Below are positions 32,953-41,293 of a DNA stretch of 64,000 nt, one piece after another. How positions within the stretch are numbered: the stretch's first letter is position 1; each line of letters begins with the position of its first letter. The notes under the pieces were generated by a model. The model was not told the origin of the DNA. It worked only from the letters and a program-made list of their open reading frames with translations, and searched no databases. The stretch is from Variovorax paradoxus (GTDB lineage Bacteria > Pseudomonadota > Gammaproteobacteria > Burkholderiales > Burkholderiaceae_C), in assembly GCF_000834655.1 (NCBI RefSeq), contig NZ_JXQQ01000132.1, positions 1 through 64,000 of the forward strand. Reading direction: 5' to 3'. A program made the translations under genes and the position numbers.

Positions 32953-33210
32953 ATGGGCATCGAACAAACCATCGACAGGATCAAACAGGTGGACGCCGCA
33001 CGCGCCGACTATCCCGGCGAGCACCTCATCGTGCTCGGCGCCGGCGTGCTGCTGCTGCTCGCGGCCGGTCGCAGCCGCTCGTTCCTCATGCGCATCGCGG
33101 CAGGCGCCGCCGGCGGCGCGTTGATCGGGCGGGCTGCGAGCGGCACCGGCGGCATCGCCAAGCTCGCGGGCGCACTGCAAAGCGGAGGCCTCGCATGGCC
33201 GCGGCGCTGA
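32953..33210 (+). CDS. Small membrane protein of unknown function
   Basis: The 85-aa protein has a soluble head (MGIEQTIDRIKQVDAARADY), a hydrophobic stretch (LIVLGAGVLLLLAAG) and a Gly/Ala-rich second hydrophobic segment. AGGAG precedes the ATG at good spacing. The downstream gene overlaps by 16 bases. No family was recognised. Confidence 0.65.
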   Translation: MGIEQTIDRIKQVDAARADYPGEHLIVLGAGVLLLLAAGRSRSFLMRIAAGAAGGALIGRAASGTGGIAKLAGALQSGGLAWPRR

Positions 33211-33650
33211 ATTCGCGGGCGGCGCTGTCCGACGCCGGTTCCCAACGGTATTGGGCGCCATGCCTTGCCGTGGCGCTTGTGGCGATGTCGCTTTTCTATG
33301 TAGCCCTGAAAGACCTGGTGCACGAGAGCGCGGCGCGCGCACCGAGCCCGCCGCCGGCGATCATGCCGGCCTACGTCGAGGCCACGGAGTCGGCGGGCCG
33401 CCTTGCGTTGTCGGATTCGGTCACCAGCTCTTCGGTGCGGGCCATGCCGGTTTTCCATCGCGCATTGCCGGCGAATGCGAACCTCGTGGCTCCGGCGGAG
33501 ACCGTCAAGGCCGCACCCGCCGTCACCGAGGTGCACAAGTGCGTCATGCCTGAAGGCGATGCCATCTATTCCGATGGCCCTTGCCCCGAAGGCGCACGCT
33601 CGACCACGCTGCGGCTGCCGCGCGATCTTCACGCATCTGCTATCCAGTAA
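33195..33650 (+). CDS. Membrane-anchored protein with DUF4124-like C-terminus
   Basis: The 151-aa protein has one N-terminal transmembrane helix (YWAPCLAVALVAMSLFYVAL) and a periplasmic tail. The tail ends in VHKCVMPEGDAIYSDGPCPEGA, which matches the DUF4124 pattern of two cysteines around a short beta-rich motif. Overlap with the preceding gene and a GGAG site support the ATG at 33195. Role unknown; such proteins are often envelope-associated. Confidence 0.7.
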   Translation: MAAALNSRAALSDAGSQRYWAPCLAVALVAMSLFYVALKDLVHESAARAPSPPPAIMPAYVEATESAGRLALSDSVTSSSVRAMPVFHRALPANANLVAPAETVKAAPAVTEVHKCVMPEGDAIYSDGPCPEGARSTTLRLPRDLHASAIQ

Positions 33651-33716
33651 GCACGGCGGCCACAGGCCGCCCAAGGTCACCGGCGTCGCCGCGCTCGACA
33701 TCCGGTCGGAAAGGCC

Positions 33717-34010
33717 TTGAAGAAGGACATCCGGGTCAACGGCAACTGCCTGGGCGAGAGTGCACCCGACGTGTTTTTCTACACGCAGGTGGATGGCGGA
33801 AAGAAGAACAAGATCGAAACGGAATCGGAGTTCTCGCCTAATTTCATGGAACTGTTCATGGACGCCGGCAAGAACTACTTCGTGCGGCAGTTCATCAAGA
33901 TGGGCGCTTTCGTGGGCGGCGCCGACCTGGAGCAGATTCCCGAGGAGCAAGGCAAGGCCGACATCGCCAAACTCGGCCTGGCAAAGTCGGGCACCTGCGC
34001 AAGCAAGTAG
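33717..34010 (+). CDS. DUF2846-like protein lacking its signal peptide (probable 5' truncation)
   Basis: The 97-aa frame matches the C-terminal two thirds of DUF2846 lipoproteins: DIRVNGNCLGESAPDVFFY, IETESEFSPNFMEL, YFVRQFIKMGAFVGGADL. Intact members start with a signal peptide, lipobox and a strand containing FYR before this segment; none of these is present here. A TTG at 33717 with GGAAAGG upstream could still start translation. It is therefore either a cytoplasmic leftover or a truncated gene. A similar upstream part was not found in the other frames. Confidence 0.55.
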   Translation: MKKDIRVNGNCLGESAPDVFFYTQVDGGKKNKIETESEFSPNFMELFMDAGKNYFVRQFIKMGAFVGGADLEQIPEEQGKADIAKLGLAKSGTCASK

Positions 34011-34109
34011 CGTCGTTGGGGCGGCGATCACATGCTGACGATCGCCGTCCAGGCAATTTCCACGTCGGCCTGAGCCCGAGGAACGGGCAGCCGCCAAGGC
34101 GTGCCCAGG

Positions 34110-34131
34110 GACTGCGGCAACGGCCGCAGTC
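34110..34131. terminator. Hairpin between convergent genes
   Basis: GACTGCGG (34110-34117) and CCGCAGTC (34124-34131) form a perfect 8-bp stem with a 6-base loop, placed between the DUF2846-like gene and the stop of the ROK regulator gene. No T-run follows, so strength is uncertain. Confidence 0.45.
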
Positions 34132-34133
34132 TC

Positions 34134-35360
34134 TCAGCCTGCCTTCAGGAACACATCGTGGTCCGGCGCGAAGTTCGCATGCAGCGGCAGCATGGCCCCG
34201 CCTAGCGCACACGCCTGCGCCCCCACCCGGCCCCCGTGCAATTGCGGCGGCCACAGACCTTCCCAGTTGCACTGCGCAAGCGCGGCGCGCGTTTGCTCCA
34301 GCAGCGCCTGCAGCAACGCGCGCGACATCGATCCATCCATCACCACATCGGCGAGGTCGAGCACTGCGGTGCTGCTGACGATGGCATGCGCCAGCGCCAG
34401 CGACGCCGACCCGAGCCAGGCCTGCGTGGCCGCCGCATAAGGGGGCTGCAGCGCGCGGTCGTCGTAGGCCGCCGCGGGGTCGAGCCCTTCGCCCTGCAGG
34501 CGCTGCTCCAGCTCCCACAGCGAGGCCTCCGCCATCACCTGCGACGGCAGCGCGCCACCCGGGCGCACCGGTTGCATCGGCAGCGAAGCCAGCGCCCCCG
34601 CATTGCCGTGCGCGCCCGCGTGCAGGTGCGAGTCGATGACCAGCCCGCCGCCCACGAAGGTGTCGACGAAGATGTAGAGAAAGCTCTTCAGGTCATGCCC
34701 GCGCCCGCCGACCAGTTCGGCCACGCACGCGGCCACCGTGTCGCGCGCGAAGCTCACCGGCACGTCGGTGCGGGCCCGCACCTCGGCCAACAGGTCCATC
34801 TGGTTCCATTCGTCCGACTGCGCCTTCGACAGGCCCAGCGTGCGGTGCCAGCCGCCAAGCAGGAACGGCGCGGCCAGTCCGACGCCCACATTGCGCGCGG
34901 CGAGCGCACCGAGGCCGTCGCGCAGGCGGTGGATGTGCTCGGCGATCGACGGCAGCAGCACGCCGGCATCGGGAAAGTCGTAGCCCACCGCGTGGCGCTC
35001 GCGCACCTGCGCGGTGAAGTCGATCAAGAGCCACTCCGCGCCGCGCCGCCCCACCTTGATGCCGATGGCGAAGGCCCCGTCGGGGTTCAGCGCCAGGGGC
35101 ACCGAGGGCTGCCCGATGCGCCCGCGCACCCGGCTCTGCTTGACGATGAGCTGGTCTTCCTCGAGCCGCGCGGTGATGAGCCCGATGGTCTGCGCGCTCA
35201 GCCCCGTGAGCCGCGCGAGATCGGCCTTGGGCAGGCTCGTGTGCACGCGCAGCGCGTGCAGCACCACGCGCTCGTTGAACTGGCGCATGCCGACCTGGTT
35301 GGAGCCGCGCGGGCGCAGCAGGTCGGGCGGGCGCGCGATGGTTGCCTGCGCATCAGGCAT
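34134..35360 (-). CDS. ROK-family transcriptional regulator of the sugar ABC operon
   Basis: The 408-aa protein has an N-terminal winged helix (LPKADLARLTGLSAQTIGLIT, residues about 43-63) followed by a ROK sugar-kinase-like domain (AIGIKVGRRGAEWLLIDF, VGVGLAAPF, FVGGGLVIDSHLHAGAHGNAG). The usual ROK zinc cysteines are not apparent, as in repressor-type members. Its ATG overlaps the stop of the ABC ATPase gene by 8 bases, so it is the last gene of the transporter operon and probably autoregulates it in response to the sugar. FrcR-like function is inferred from this context. Confidence 0.87.
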   Translation of the reverse strand: MPDAQATIARPPDLLRPRGSNQVGMRQFNERVVLHALRVHTSLPKADLARLTGLSAQTIGLITARLEEDQLIVKQSRVRGRIGQPSVPLALNPDGAFAIGIKVGRRGAEWLLIDFTAQVRERHAVGYDFPDAGVLLPSIAEHIHRLRDGLGALAARNVGVGLAAPFLLGGWHRTLGLSKAQSDEWNQMDLLAEVRARTDVPVSFARDTVAACVAELVGGRGHDLKSFLYIFVDTFVGGGLVIDSHLHAGAHGNAGALASLPMQPVRPGGALPSQVMAEASLWELEQRLQGEGLDPAAAYDDRALQPPYAAATQAWLGSASLALAHAIVSSTAVLDLADVVMDGSMSRALLQALLEQTRAALAQCNWEGLWPPQLHGGRVGAQACALGGAMLPLHANFAPDHDVFLKAG

Positions 35361-36150
35361 GCGCCTCCGCGGGCAGCTGGTCGGCGGTCATGGCGCCCGT
35401 CATCACCGCGACGGTGTCGCTCATGCTGATCTTCTTCGGGTTGAGCACGGCCGCGCGCTTGCCCAGGCGCGCGACGTGGATGCGGTCGGCCACCTCGAAC
35501 ACATGCGGCATGTTGTGGCTGATGAGCACCACGGGCAGGCCGCGGTCGCGCACGCGGCGGATGAGCTCCAGCACCATGTTGCCCTCCTTCACGCCGAGTG
35601 CCGCGGTGGGCTCGTCCATGATGACCACGTGCCGCGCGAAGGCTGCGCTGCGCGCCACCGCCACGCACTGGCGCTGGCCGCCGGAAAGCGTCTCGACCGC
35701 CTGCGTCATCGACTGGATGCCGACCTTCAGGTCGGCCATGCGGGCGGCGCTTTCCTGCAGCATCTTCTTCTTGTCGAGCATGCGAAGCACATTGCCCAGG
35801 AACCCGGGGCGGCGCAGCTCGCGGCCGAGGAACAGGTTTTCGTAGATCGTCATCGCGGGCGCGACGGCGAGGTCCTGGTAGACCGTCTCGATGCCCGCGC
35901 GCCGCGCATCGAGCGGATTGCGAAAGTGCACCGGCGCGCCGTCCAGCAGGATCTGGCCCTCGTCGGGAATGGTCGCGCCAGAGAGCGCCTTGATGAGCGA
36001 CGACTTGCCCGCGCCGTTGTCGCCGATCACCGCGAGGATTTCTCCTTCGCGCAGTTCGAAATCGACCCCGTCGAGCGCGGTGACCTGGCCGTAGCGCTTC
36101 ACGAGGCCCTTGGCCTGCATGACGATCTTCGGGTTGGCAACGGCGTTCAT
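35353..36150 (-). CDS. frcA: Sugar ABC transporter ATPase, single-domain (FrcA-like)
   Basis: The 265-aa ATPase has Walker A GDNGAGKSS, Q-loop region ETVYQDLAVAPAMTIYENLFL, signature LSGGQRQ, Walker B VVIMDEPTAAL and the switch histidine in ISHNM. Ribose- and xylose-type transporters use a double-length ATPase of about 500 residues; a single domain is characteristic of the FrcA branch, which imports fructose. The start overlaps the permease stop by one base and the stop overlaps the ROK gene. The fructose assignment is inference from family and operon order. Confidence 0.85.
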   Translation of the reverse strand: MNAVANPKIVMQAKGLVKRYGQVTALDGVDFELREGEILAVIGDNGAGKSSLIKALSGATIPDEGQILLDGAPVHFRNPLDARRAGIETVYQDLAVAPAMTIYENLFLGRELRRPGFLGNVLRMLDKKKMLQESAARMADLKVGIQSMTQAVETLSGGQRQCVAVARSAAFARHVVIMDEPTAALGVKEGNMVLELIRRVRDRGLPVVLISHNMPHVFEVADRIHVARLGKRAAVLNPKKISMSDTVAVMTGAMTADQLPAEAHA

Positions 36151-37109
36151 CAGCGGGCCCCCTTGCGCGAGAGCTGGTCGGCCGCCACCGCGAGGATCAC
36201 GAGCACGCCCGTCACCAGCACCTGGTAGATCGACGACACGCCCATCAGCGTGAGCCCGTTGCGGAACACGCCCACGATCAGCACGCCGATCAGCGAGCCC
36301 AGCACGATGCCGCGTCCGCCGAAGAGGCTGGTGCCGCCGAGCACCACGGCGGTGATGGCGTCCAGGTTCTCGGTCTGCCCCGCGTTCGGATCGCCCACGC
36401 CGGTGCGCGCCACCGACAGGAGCGAGGCGATGCCGTAGAGCACGCCCGCCGCCACGTACACGCCCAGCAGCACGCGCTGCGTGGGAATGCCGACCAGCCG
36501 CGTGGCCTCGGCGTTGTTGCCCACCGCATAGATGTGGCGGCCCGCGCCCGTCTCGCGCAGCACGAACCAGGCGAGCGCGTAGAGCGCCACCATCAGCACA
36601 GAGCCCCACGCCACTTCGGCGCCGCCGATGGCGAAGGTGGTGCCCAGGCCCGTGAGGCCGGTGGGCAGGTCGGTGATGGTCTGCGAGGAGGAATACAGCT
36701 GGGTGATCGCGAACGCGATGTTCAGCGTGCCCAGCGTCACGATGAAGGGCGGCAGCTTGATGCGCGTGACCAAGAGGCCGTTGATGAGCCCGAACAGCGT
36801 CGTCACCCCGATGCCGCAGAGGATGGCCAGCGGCACCGGCATGCCCAGCTCGGTGGCGAACTTGGTCATGATGATCCCGCCCAGCGCCATCACCATGCCG
36901 CACGACAGGTCGATGCCCGCCGTGAGGATGATCAGCGTCTGGCCGATGGCGATCACCCCCACCACCATCACCTGCTGCAGGATCAGCGAGAGGTTCTCGC
37001 CGGTCAGGAACCGGTCGGACTGGGTCGCGAAGAAGATGCATGCGCCCAGCAGGGCCAGCCACGGCCCCAGGGCGCCCCACGGGATGTGGTGCGTTGCGGA
37101 TTTCGCCAT
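36150..37109 (-). CDS. frcC: Sugar ABC transporter permease (FrcC-like)
   Basis: The 319-aa inner-membrane protein belongs to the RbsC/FrcC permease family, with about ten hydrophobic segments, IAIGQTLIILTAGIDLSCG, NGLLVTRIKLPPFIVTLGT, and the EAA-like loop AVVLGGTSLFGGRGIVLGS. It should form the membrane channel for the binding protein at 37137 and the ATPase that follows. It starts 27 bases after the binding-protein gene. Confidence 0.9.
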   Translation of the reverse strand: MAKSATHHIPWGALGPWLALLGACIFFATQSDRFLTGENLSLILQQVMVVGVIAIGQTLIILTAGIDLSCGMVMALGGIIMTKFATELGMPVPLAILCGIGVTTLFGLINGLLVTRIKLPPFIVTLGTLNIAFAITQLYSSSQTITDLPTGLTGLGTTFAIGGAEVAWGSVLMVALYALAWFVLRETGAGRHIYAVGNNAEATRLVGIPTQRVLLGVYVAAGVLYGIASLLSVARTGVGDPNAGQTENLDAITAVVLGGTSLFGGRGIVLGSLIGVLIVGVFRNGLTLMGVSSIYQVLVTGVLVILAVAADQLSRKGAR

Positions 37110-37136
37110 CGAGATGCTCCCTGAAGGGCTATCGGT

Positions 37137-38159
37137 TTACTTCTTGCCCCAGCACAGGTCGGCGCCGGTCTTGGTGTCCTTGCTGTCCACGCCCGCCACG
37201 CTCTTGCCCGCGATCAGCGTGACGCCGGTGTCCACGTAGCCCGAGGCCTTCTTGCCGGTCTTGGCGAATTCCACGCCCGCGGCGACGCCCATGGCCGCCA
37301 TCTTCAGCGGGTACTGCTGCGAGGTGGCGGCGATGATGCCGGCGTTGGTGTCCTTGATGCCCTGGCAGCCGCCGTCGACCGAGACGATCAGCACGCCCTT
37401 CTCCTTGCCTGCGCGCTTGAGCGCGTTGTAGGCACCGGCCGCGGCGGGCTCGTTGATCGTGTAGACCAGGTTCACCTCGGGCGCCTTCTGCAGGCAGTTT
37501 TCCATCACGGTCTGCGCCTTGGCCTGGTCGCCGAAGCTGTCGGCCATGCAGACGATCTCGGGCGCCTTGGACAGCTCGTTCGACTTGGCATCGTTCGCCG
37601 CCAGGCCGAAGCCCTTCATGAAGCCGTTGTGGCGCTGCGCGCCAACCGGGTGGCCCGGCAGCAGGTCGAGCGCGACGATCTTGGGCGTCTTGCCGGCCAT
37701 CGCGGCCTTGGCGTATTCACCGATGAGAACGCCCGCGGTGTAGTTGTTGGTGGCGAAGAGCGCATCGGTCGCCTCCGGCGGATCGGCCGGGCTGTCGAGC
37801 GCGATCACCATGATTCCCTTGTCGCGCGCCTTCTTGATGGCCGGAACGATCGCCTTGGCGTCGCTGGGCGTGATGAGGATGGTCTTGGCGCCGGCCGCGA
37901 TCATGTTTTCCATCGCGGTGATCTGCCCCGCGTTGTCGCCGTCGGCCTTGCCCGCGCCCGAGAGCAGCTTGGCGCCGAGCTTCTTGGCTTCTTCCTGCGC
38001 GCCCTCTTTCATCTTCACGAAGAAGGGGTTGGTTTCGGTCTTGGTGACCAGCCCGATGACCGGCTCGCCGGCCGCGAAAGCCGTGGATGCGGCGGCGGTA
38101 GCCAGGGAAAGGATGGCGAGGGCCAGGGTCGAGCGACGGCGGCTGCGCGAACTGAACAT
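37137..38159 (-). CDS. frcB: Sugar ABC transporter substrate-binding protein (FrcB-like)
   Basis: The 340-aa protein has a Sec signal peptide (MFSSRSRRRS, hydrophobic core, AFA cleavage near residue 29) and a periplasmic-binding-protein type 1 fold: VIGLVTKTETNPFFVKMKEG, TILITPSDAKAIVPAIKKA, ALDSPADPPEATDALFATNN, VSVDGGCQGIKD. It ends DLCWGKK with a late cysteine. FrcB-type proteins bind fructose and sometimes ribose or mannose. It heads the frcBCA operon. Confidence 0.9.
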   Translation of the reverse strand: MFSSRSRRRSTLALAILSLATAAASTAFAAGEPVIGLVTKTETNPFFVKMKEGAQEEAKKLGAKLLSGAGKADGDNAGQITAMENMIAAGAKTILITPSDAKAIVPAIKKARDKGIMVIALDSPADPPEATDALFATNNYTAGVLIGEYAKAAMAGKTPKIVALDLLPGHPVGAQRHNGFMKGFGLAANDAKSNELSKAPEIVCMADSFGDQAKAQTVMENCLQKAPEVNLVYTINEPAAAGAYNALKRAGKEKGVLIVSVDGGCQGIKDTNAGIIAATSQQYPLKMAAMGVAAGVEFAKTGKKASGYVDTGVTLIAGKSVAGVDSKDTKTGADLCWGKK

Positions 38160-38239
38160 GGGTGTGTCTCCTTGCAGGCGGTGGGCCTGTGTCTTTGTTG
38201 AACGGAGGCAACTATGTTTCAGGGCAGCGACTAAATCAA

Positions 38240-38700
38240 GTGCCTGTAGTTATCGGAAACCCGGGGTTGCATGCGTCGCTCGGCATCAAGCTGGACGACA
38301 GCGTGAGGAACGTGTTCGTCGTGCTTTTGATCGTTGCGCCGGGCCTGCCGATGCAGGAGGACCCGAACTCGGTCAACTGCTACCACCTGCTCGACCTGCA
38401 GGACATAGCCACGCAGATGAATGGCGAGATCGTGACCAAGCGGCTGCCCAACGAGGCGCTGTCAGCATCGTGCTGCTGCCGGGACGCGGCTTCGGCGGCA
38501 AGCACGCGTCGGGGCGGGTGTCGCTGGCGAACCTCGACGAATACGACTACGCGGACATCGGGCGGTCGCTGAGGAAGCTGGCGTTGGAGTACTTTGCGGT
38601 GTTCGAGAAGGAGAACGGCGGCGGCAAGGAGGGGAAGGAAGGCAAGGGGCGCAATGCCAAGACTGCGGTGACGAAGCCGTTGAAGCGCGGAAAGAAATAG
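38240..38700 (+). pseudogene. Remnant of an aspartate transaminase/aspartate 4-decarboxylase-like gene
   Basis: Two frames carry consecutive parts of the C-terminus of an AspD-like PLP enzyme. The first (to about 38460) has PGLPMQEDPNSVNCYHLLDL, the second (from about 38462 to the stop at 38700) has SIVLLPGRGFGG and VSLANLDEYDYADIGRSLRK. A frameshift near 38460 separates them. The first about 400 residues, including the PLP lysine region, are missing. The second part ends in a Lys/Gly-rich tail. Similarity is judged from memory of the family, so the exact identity is moderately sure; that the gene is broken is clearer. Confidence 0.6.
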
Positions 38701-38713
38701 CGGCGCACCCGGG

Positions 38714-39904
38714 CTAGGCCGCGGCGCGCTCGGCCTGCTCCAGCCTCACCACGCGCCAGGCGCAGAGGCTGCCCACCACCGCCAGCAGCGCCGCCGCGGT
38801 GAACATCGCGCGGTAGCCGAACTCCTGCGCCACCGCCCCGCCGAGCAGCACGCCGAGCACGCCGCCGAAGCCATAGCCGATCACGGTGAAGAGCGCCTGC
38901 CCTCTTCCGCGCAGCCGCCCCGGAAAGCGGCGCGACACCACGGCGATGCAGGTCGTGTGGTGCGCCGCGAAGCTCAGTGCGTGCAGCCACTGCGCCACCA
39001 CCAGCGCGGCGATGAAGCCGCCCAGCCCGGCCGTGAGCCCGAGGCGCGCGACGGCCGCGATGCCGCACACCAGCATCCAGCGCGGCATCGGCAGAAGGCC
39101 GATGAGCCGGCCCTGAAGGTAGAACCAGACGATCTCGGCCACCACCGACAGCGCCCACAGGAGGCCGATGGTGCTCTTGGCATAGCCGATCGAGTCCAGA
39201 TACAGCGAGAAGAACGCGTACACCGAGAAGTGCGACATCACCTGGAAGAACAGCGCAGCGAAGAACCACCGCACCATCGGGTTGCGCAGCACCGGGCCGA
39301 TGGGTTCCTTGACGGCGTCGTGCGCGGCCACGGGCTCGCGCACGTCGGGAAGCTTCATCGTCGCAAACAGCACGATGGCCAGAGTGCCGGCCGCCCAGGC
39401 CGGAAAGTGCTTCATGCCGAAGCGCTCGAACCACTCGCCCGCGACGAACACCGTGACCAAGAAGCCGGCCGAGCCGCACAGGCGTATGCGCCCGTAGCGG
39501 CCCCAATCGCCGGCCACCAGTTGCGCCATGGCCGCTTCGGTGAGCGACATCATCGAGCTGGTGTGGGTGAACATCACCAGCAGCACCAGCGCGAGCCACC
39601 ATGCGCCGCCGTGCCACCAGAGGCCGAAGGAGCTGACCAGCGCTACCGCCGCACTGAAGCGCAGCAGCATCACGCGGTGGCCGGTGTGGTCGCTGAGCGC
39701 GCCCCAGGCGTAGGGCGCGAAAACGCGCGTGACCGACTGCACCGAGGCCAGCAGGCTGATCGTGAAGATCGGCAGGCCCAGGTCCTTGAGCCACAGCGGC
39801 AGGTAGGGGTTGAAGAAACCGATGTGCGCGAAATAGCTGGCCGACAGACCAGCGAACGCCAGCAGGTGGCCGCGTCCGGCGGCCACTGGTGGCGGTGTCG
39901 GCAC
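38714..39904 (-). CDS. MFS transporter of the PPP/HcaT-like family
   Basis: The 396-aa protein has 12 predicted membrane segments and features of the MFS_1-like/phenylpropionate transporter branch: SYFAHIGFFNPYLPLWLKDLG at the start of helix 1, SVTRVFAPYAWGALSDHTGHR, and YGRIRLCGSAGFLVTVFVAG. The GTG start at 39904 shares a base with the aroC stop (TAGTG), so it is coupled to aroC. Substrate unknown; the family includes 3-phenylpropionate and nucleoside/sugar carriers. Confidence 0.85.
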   Translation of the reverse strand: MPTPPPVAAGRGHLLAFAGLSASYFAHIGFFNPYLPLWLKDLGLPIFTISLLASVQSVTRVFAPYAWGALSDHTGHRVMLLRFSAAVALVSSFGLWWHGGAWWLALVLLVMFTHTSSMMSLTEAAMAQLVAGDWGRYGRIRLCGSAGFLVTVFVAGEWFERFGMKHFPAWAAGTLAIVLFATMKLPDVREPVAAHDAVKEPIGPVLRNPMVRWFFAALFFQVMSHFSVYAFFSLYLDSIGYAKSTIGLLWALSVVAEIVWFYLQGRLIGLLPMPRWMLVCGIAAVARLGLTAGLGGFIAALVVAQWLHALSFAAHHTTCIAVVSRRFPGRLRGRGQALFTVIGYGFGGVLGVLLGGAVAQEFGYRAMFTAAALLAVVGSLCAWRVVRLEQAERAAA

Positions 39905-41016
39905 TAGAGGAAAGACGCCTGCGGGGACGCGGCTTCGTTCTTCTGCGCGTCGGTCTGCACGTCGCCACATTGGGCGCGGTTGCGCAGCACGTGCTCCATC
40001 ACCACCAGGGCGAGCATCGCCTCGGCAATGGGCGTCGCGCGGATGCCCACGCAGGGGTCGTGGCGGCCCTTGGTGACGACCTCGACGGGGTTGTTGTGGA
40101 TGTCGATCGACTGGCGCGGGCTGATGATCGAGCTGGTGGGCTTGATCGCGATGCTCACCTCCAGGTCCTGCCCCGAGCTGATGCCGCCCAGGATGCCGCC
40201 CGCATTGTTGGTGACGAAGCCGGTCGGTGTGATCGAGTCGCCGTGCGTGGTGCCGCGCTGGGTGACGCTGTCGAAGCCGGCGCCGATCTCGACGGCCTTC
40301 ACCGCGTTGATGCCCATCATCGCGTAGGCGATTTCGGCATCGAGCTTGTCGAAGAGCGGCTCGCCCAGGCCAACGGGCACGTTCGTTGCGGTGACGCGGA
40401 TGCGCGCGCCGCACGAATCGCCGGCCTTGCGCAGGCGATCCATGTAGTCCTCCAGCGCGCTCACGTCGGCGATGGGGGCGAAGAAGGGGTTGTGGGGCAC
40501 GTGGTCCCAGCTCTCGAAGGGAATGGCGATTTCGCCGATCTGCGTCATGCAGCCGCGAAACACCATGCCGTATTTTTCGGCGAGCCACTTCTTGGCGACC
40601 GCACCGGCCGCGACCATGGGTGCGGTGAGCCGCGCCGAGGAACGCCCGCCGCCGCGCGGATCGCGGATGCCGTATTTCTTCCAGTAGGTGAAGTCGGCGT
40701 GGCCGGGGCGAAACTGCTGGGCGATCTGCCCGTAGTCCTTGCTGCGCTGGTCGGTGTTCTGGATCAAGAGGGCGATGGGGGTGCCGGTGGTCTTGCCCTC
40801 GAAGACGCCGGAGAGGATCTGCACCGCATCGGGCTCGTTGCGCTGGGTGACGTGGCGGCTGGTGCCGGGGCGGCGGCGGTCCAGGTCGCCCTGGATGTCC
40901 GCCTCGCTCAGGGCCATGCCCGGTGGGCAGCCATCGATGACACAGCCGATGGCCGGGCCGTGCGATTCGCCGAAGTTGGTGACCGCGAAGAGTGTTCCGA
41001 AGGTGTTGCCGCTCAT
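39904..41016 (-). CDS. aroC: Chorismate synthase
   Basis: The 370-aa enzyme converts 5-enolpyruvylshikimate-3-phosphate to chorismate with reduced FMN. The family signatures are all present: GESHGPAIGCVIDGCP, RRRPGTSR, GGGRSSARLTA and a late GRHDPCVGIRATPIAEAM. Length is normal. This is the biosynthetic end of the shikimate pathway and is probably unrelated in regulation to the catabolic genes at 18-26 kb. It is followed by the coupled MFS gene. Confidence 0.97.
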   Translation of the reverse strand: MSGNTFGTLFAVTNFGESHGPAIGCVIDGCPPGMALSEADIQGDLDRRRPGTSRHVTQRNEPDAVQILSGVFEGKTTGTPIALLIQNTDQRSKDYGQIAQQFRPGHADFTYWKKYGIRDPRGGGRSSARLTAPMVAAGAVAKKWLAEKYGMVFRGCMTQIGEIAIPFESWDHVPHNPFFAPIADVSALEDYMDRLRKAGDSCGARIRVTATNVPVGLGEPLFDKLDAEIAYAMMGINAVKAVEIGAGFDSVTQRGTTHGDSITPTGFVTNNAGGILGGISSGQDLEVSIAIKPTSSIISPRQSIDIHNNPVEVVTKGRHDPCVGIRATPIAEAMLALVVMEHVLRNRAQCGDVQTDAQKNEAASPQASFL

Positions 41017-41048
41017 GGCCGGGATTATCCCTACAAAGCGGCGCCCCC

Positions 41049-41246
41049 TCAGTGGGTCGTGCTTTCCGGGGCGCCTTCGAGGCGCTTGGTGAGCGCGCCC
41101 ACCTGCAGCTCGATGGAGAACAGCCGCTCGTTCAGCACGGCCGTCTGCAGCCGGATCGCCTCGATGATGGCCTTGGTCTGCGGATCGGTGGTCTTCTCGC
41201 AGAGTTCGGCCAGGTCGTGCAGCTTCTTGCGCAGTTCGTTGCTCAT
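41049..41246 (-). CDS. Small helical protein of unknown function
   Basis: The 65-aa protein is polar and strongly helical (LRKKLHDLAELCEKTTDPQTKAI, then VLNERLFSIELQVGALTKRL), with heptad-like spacing that suggests a short coiled coil. It precedes aroC by 32 bases on the same strand. No family recognised, but the composition and position look genuine. Confidence 0.6.
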   Translation of the reverse strand: MSNELRKKLHDLAELCEKTTDPQTKAIIEAIRLQTAVLNERLFSIELQVGALTKRLEGAPESTTH

Positions 41247-41293
41247 GGGAGGCTCCGGTGGTCTCGTCGTGGAAGCCCCAGTATGGGTGTTCG

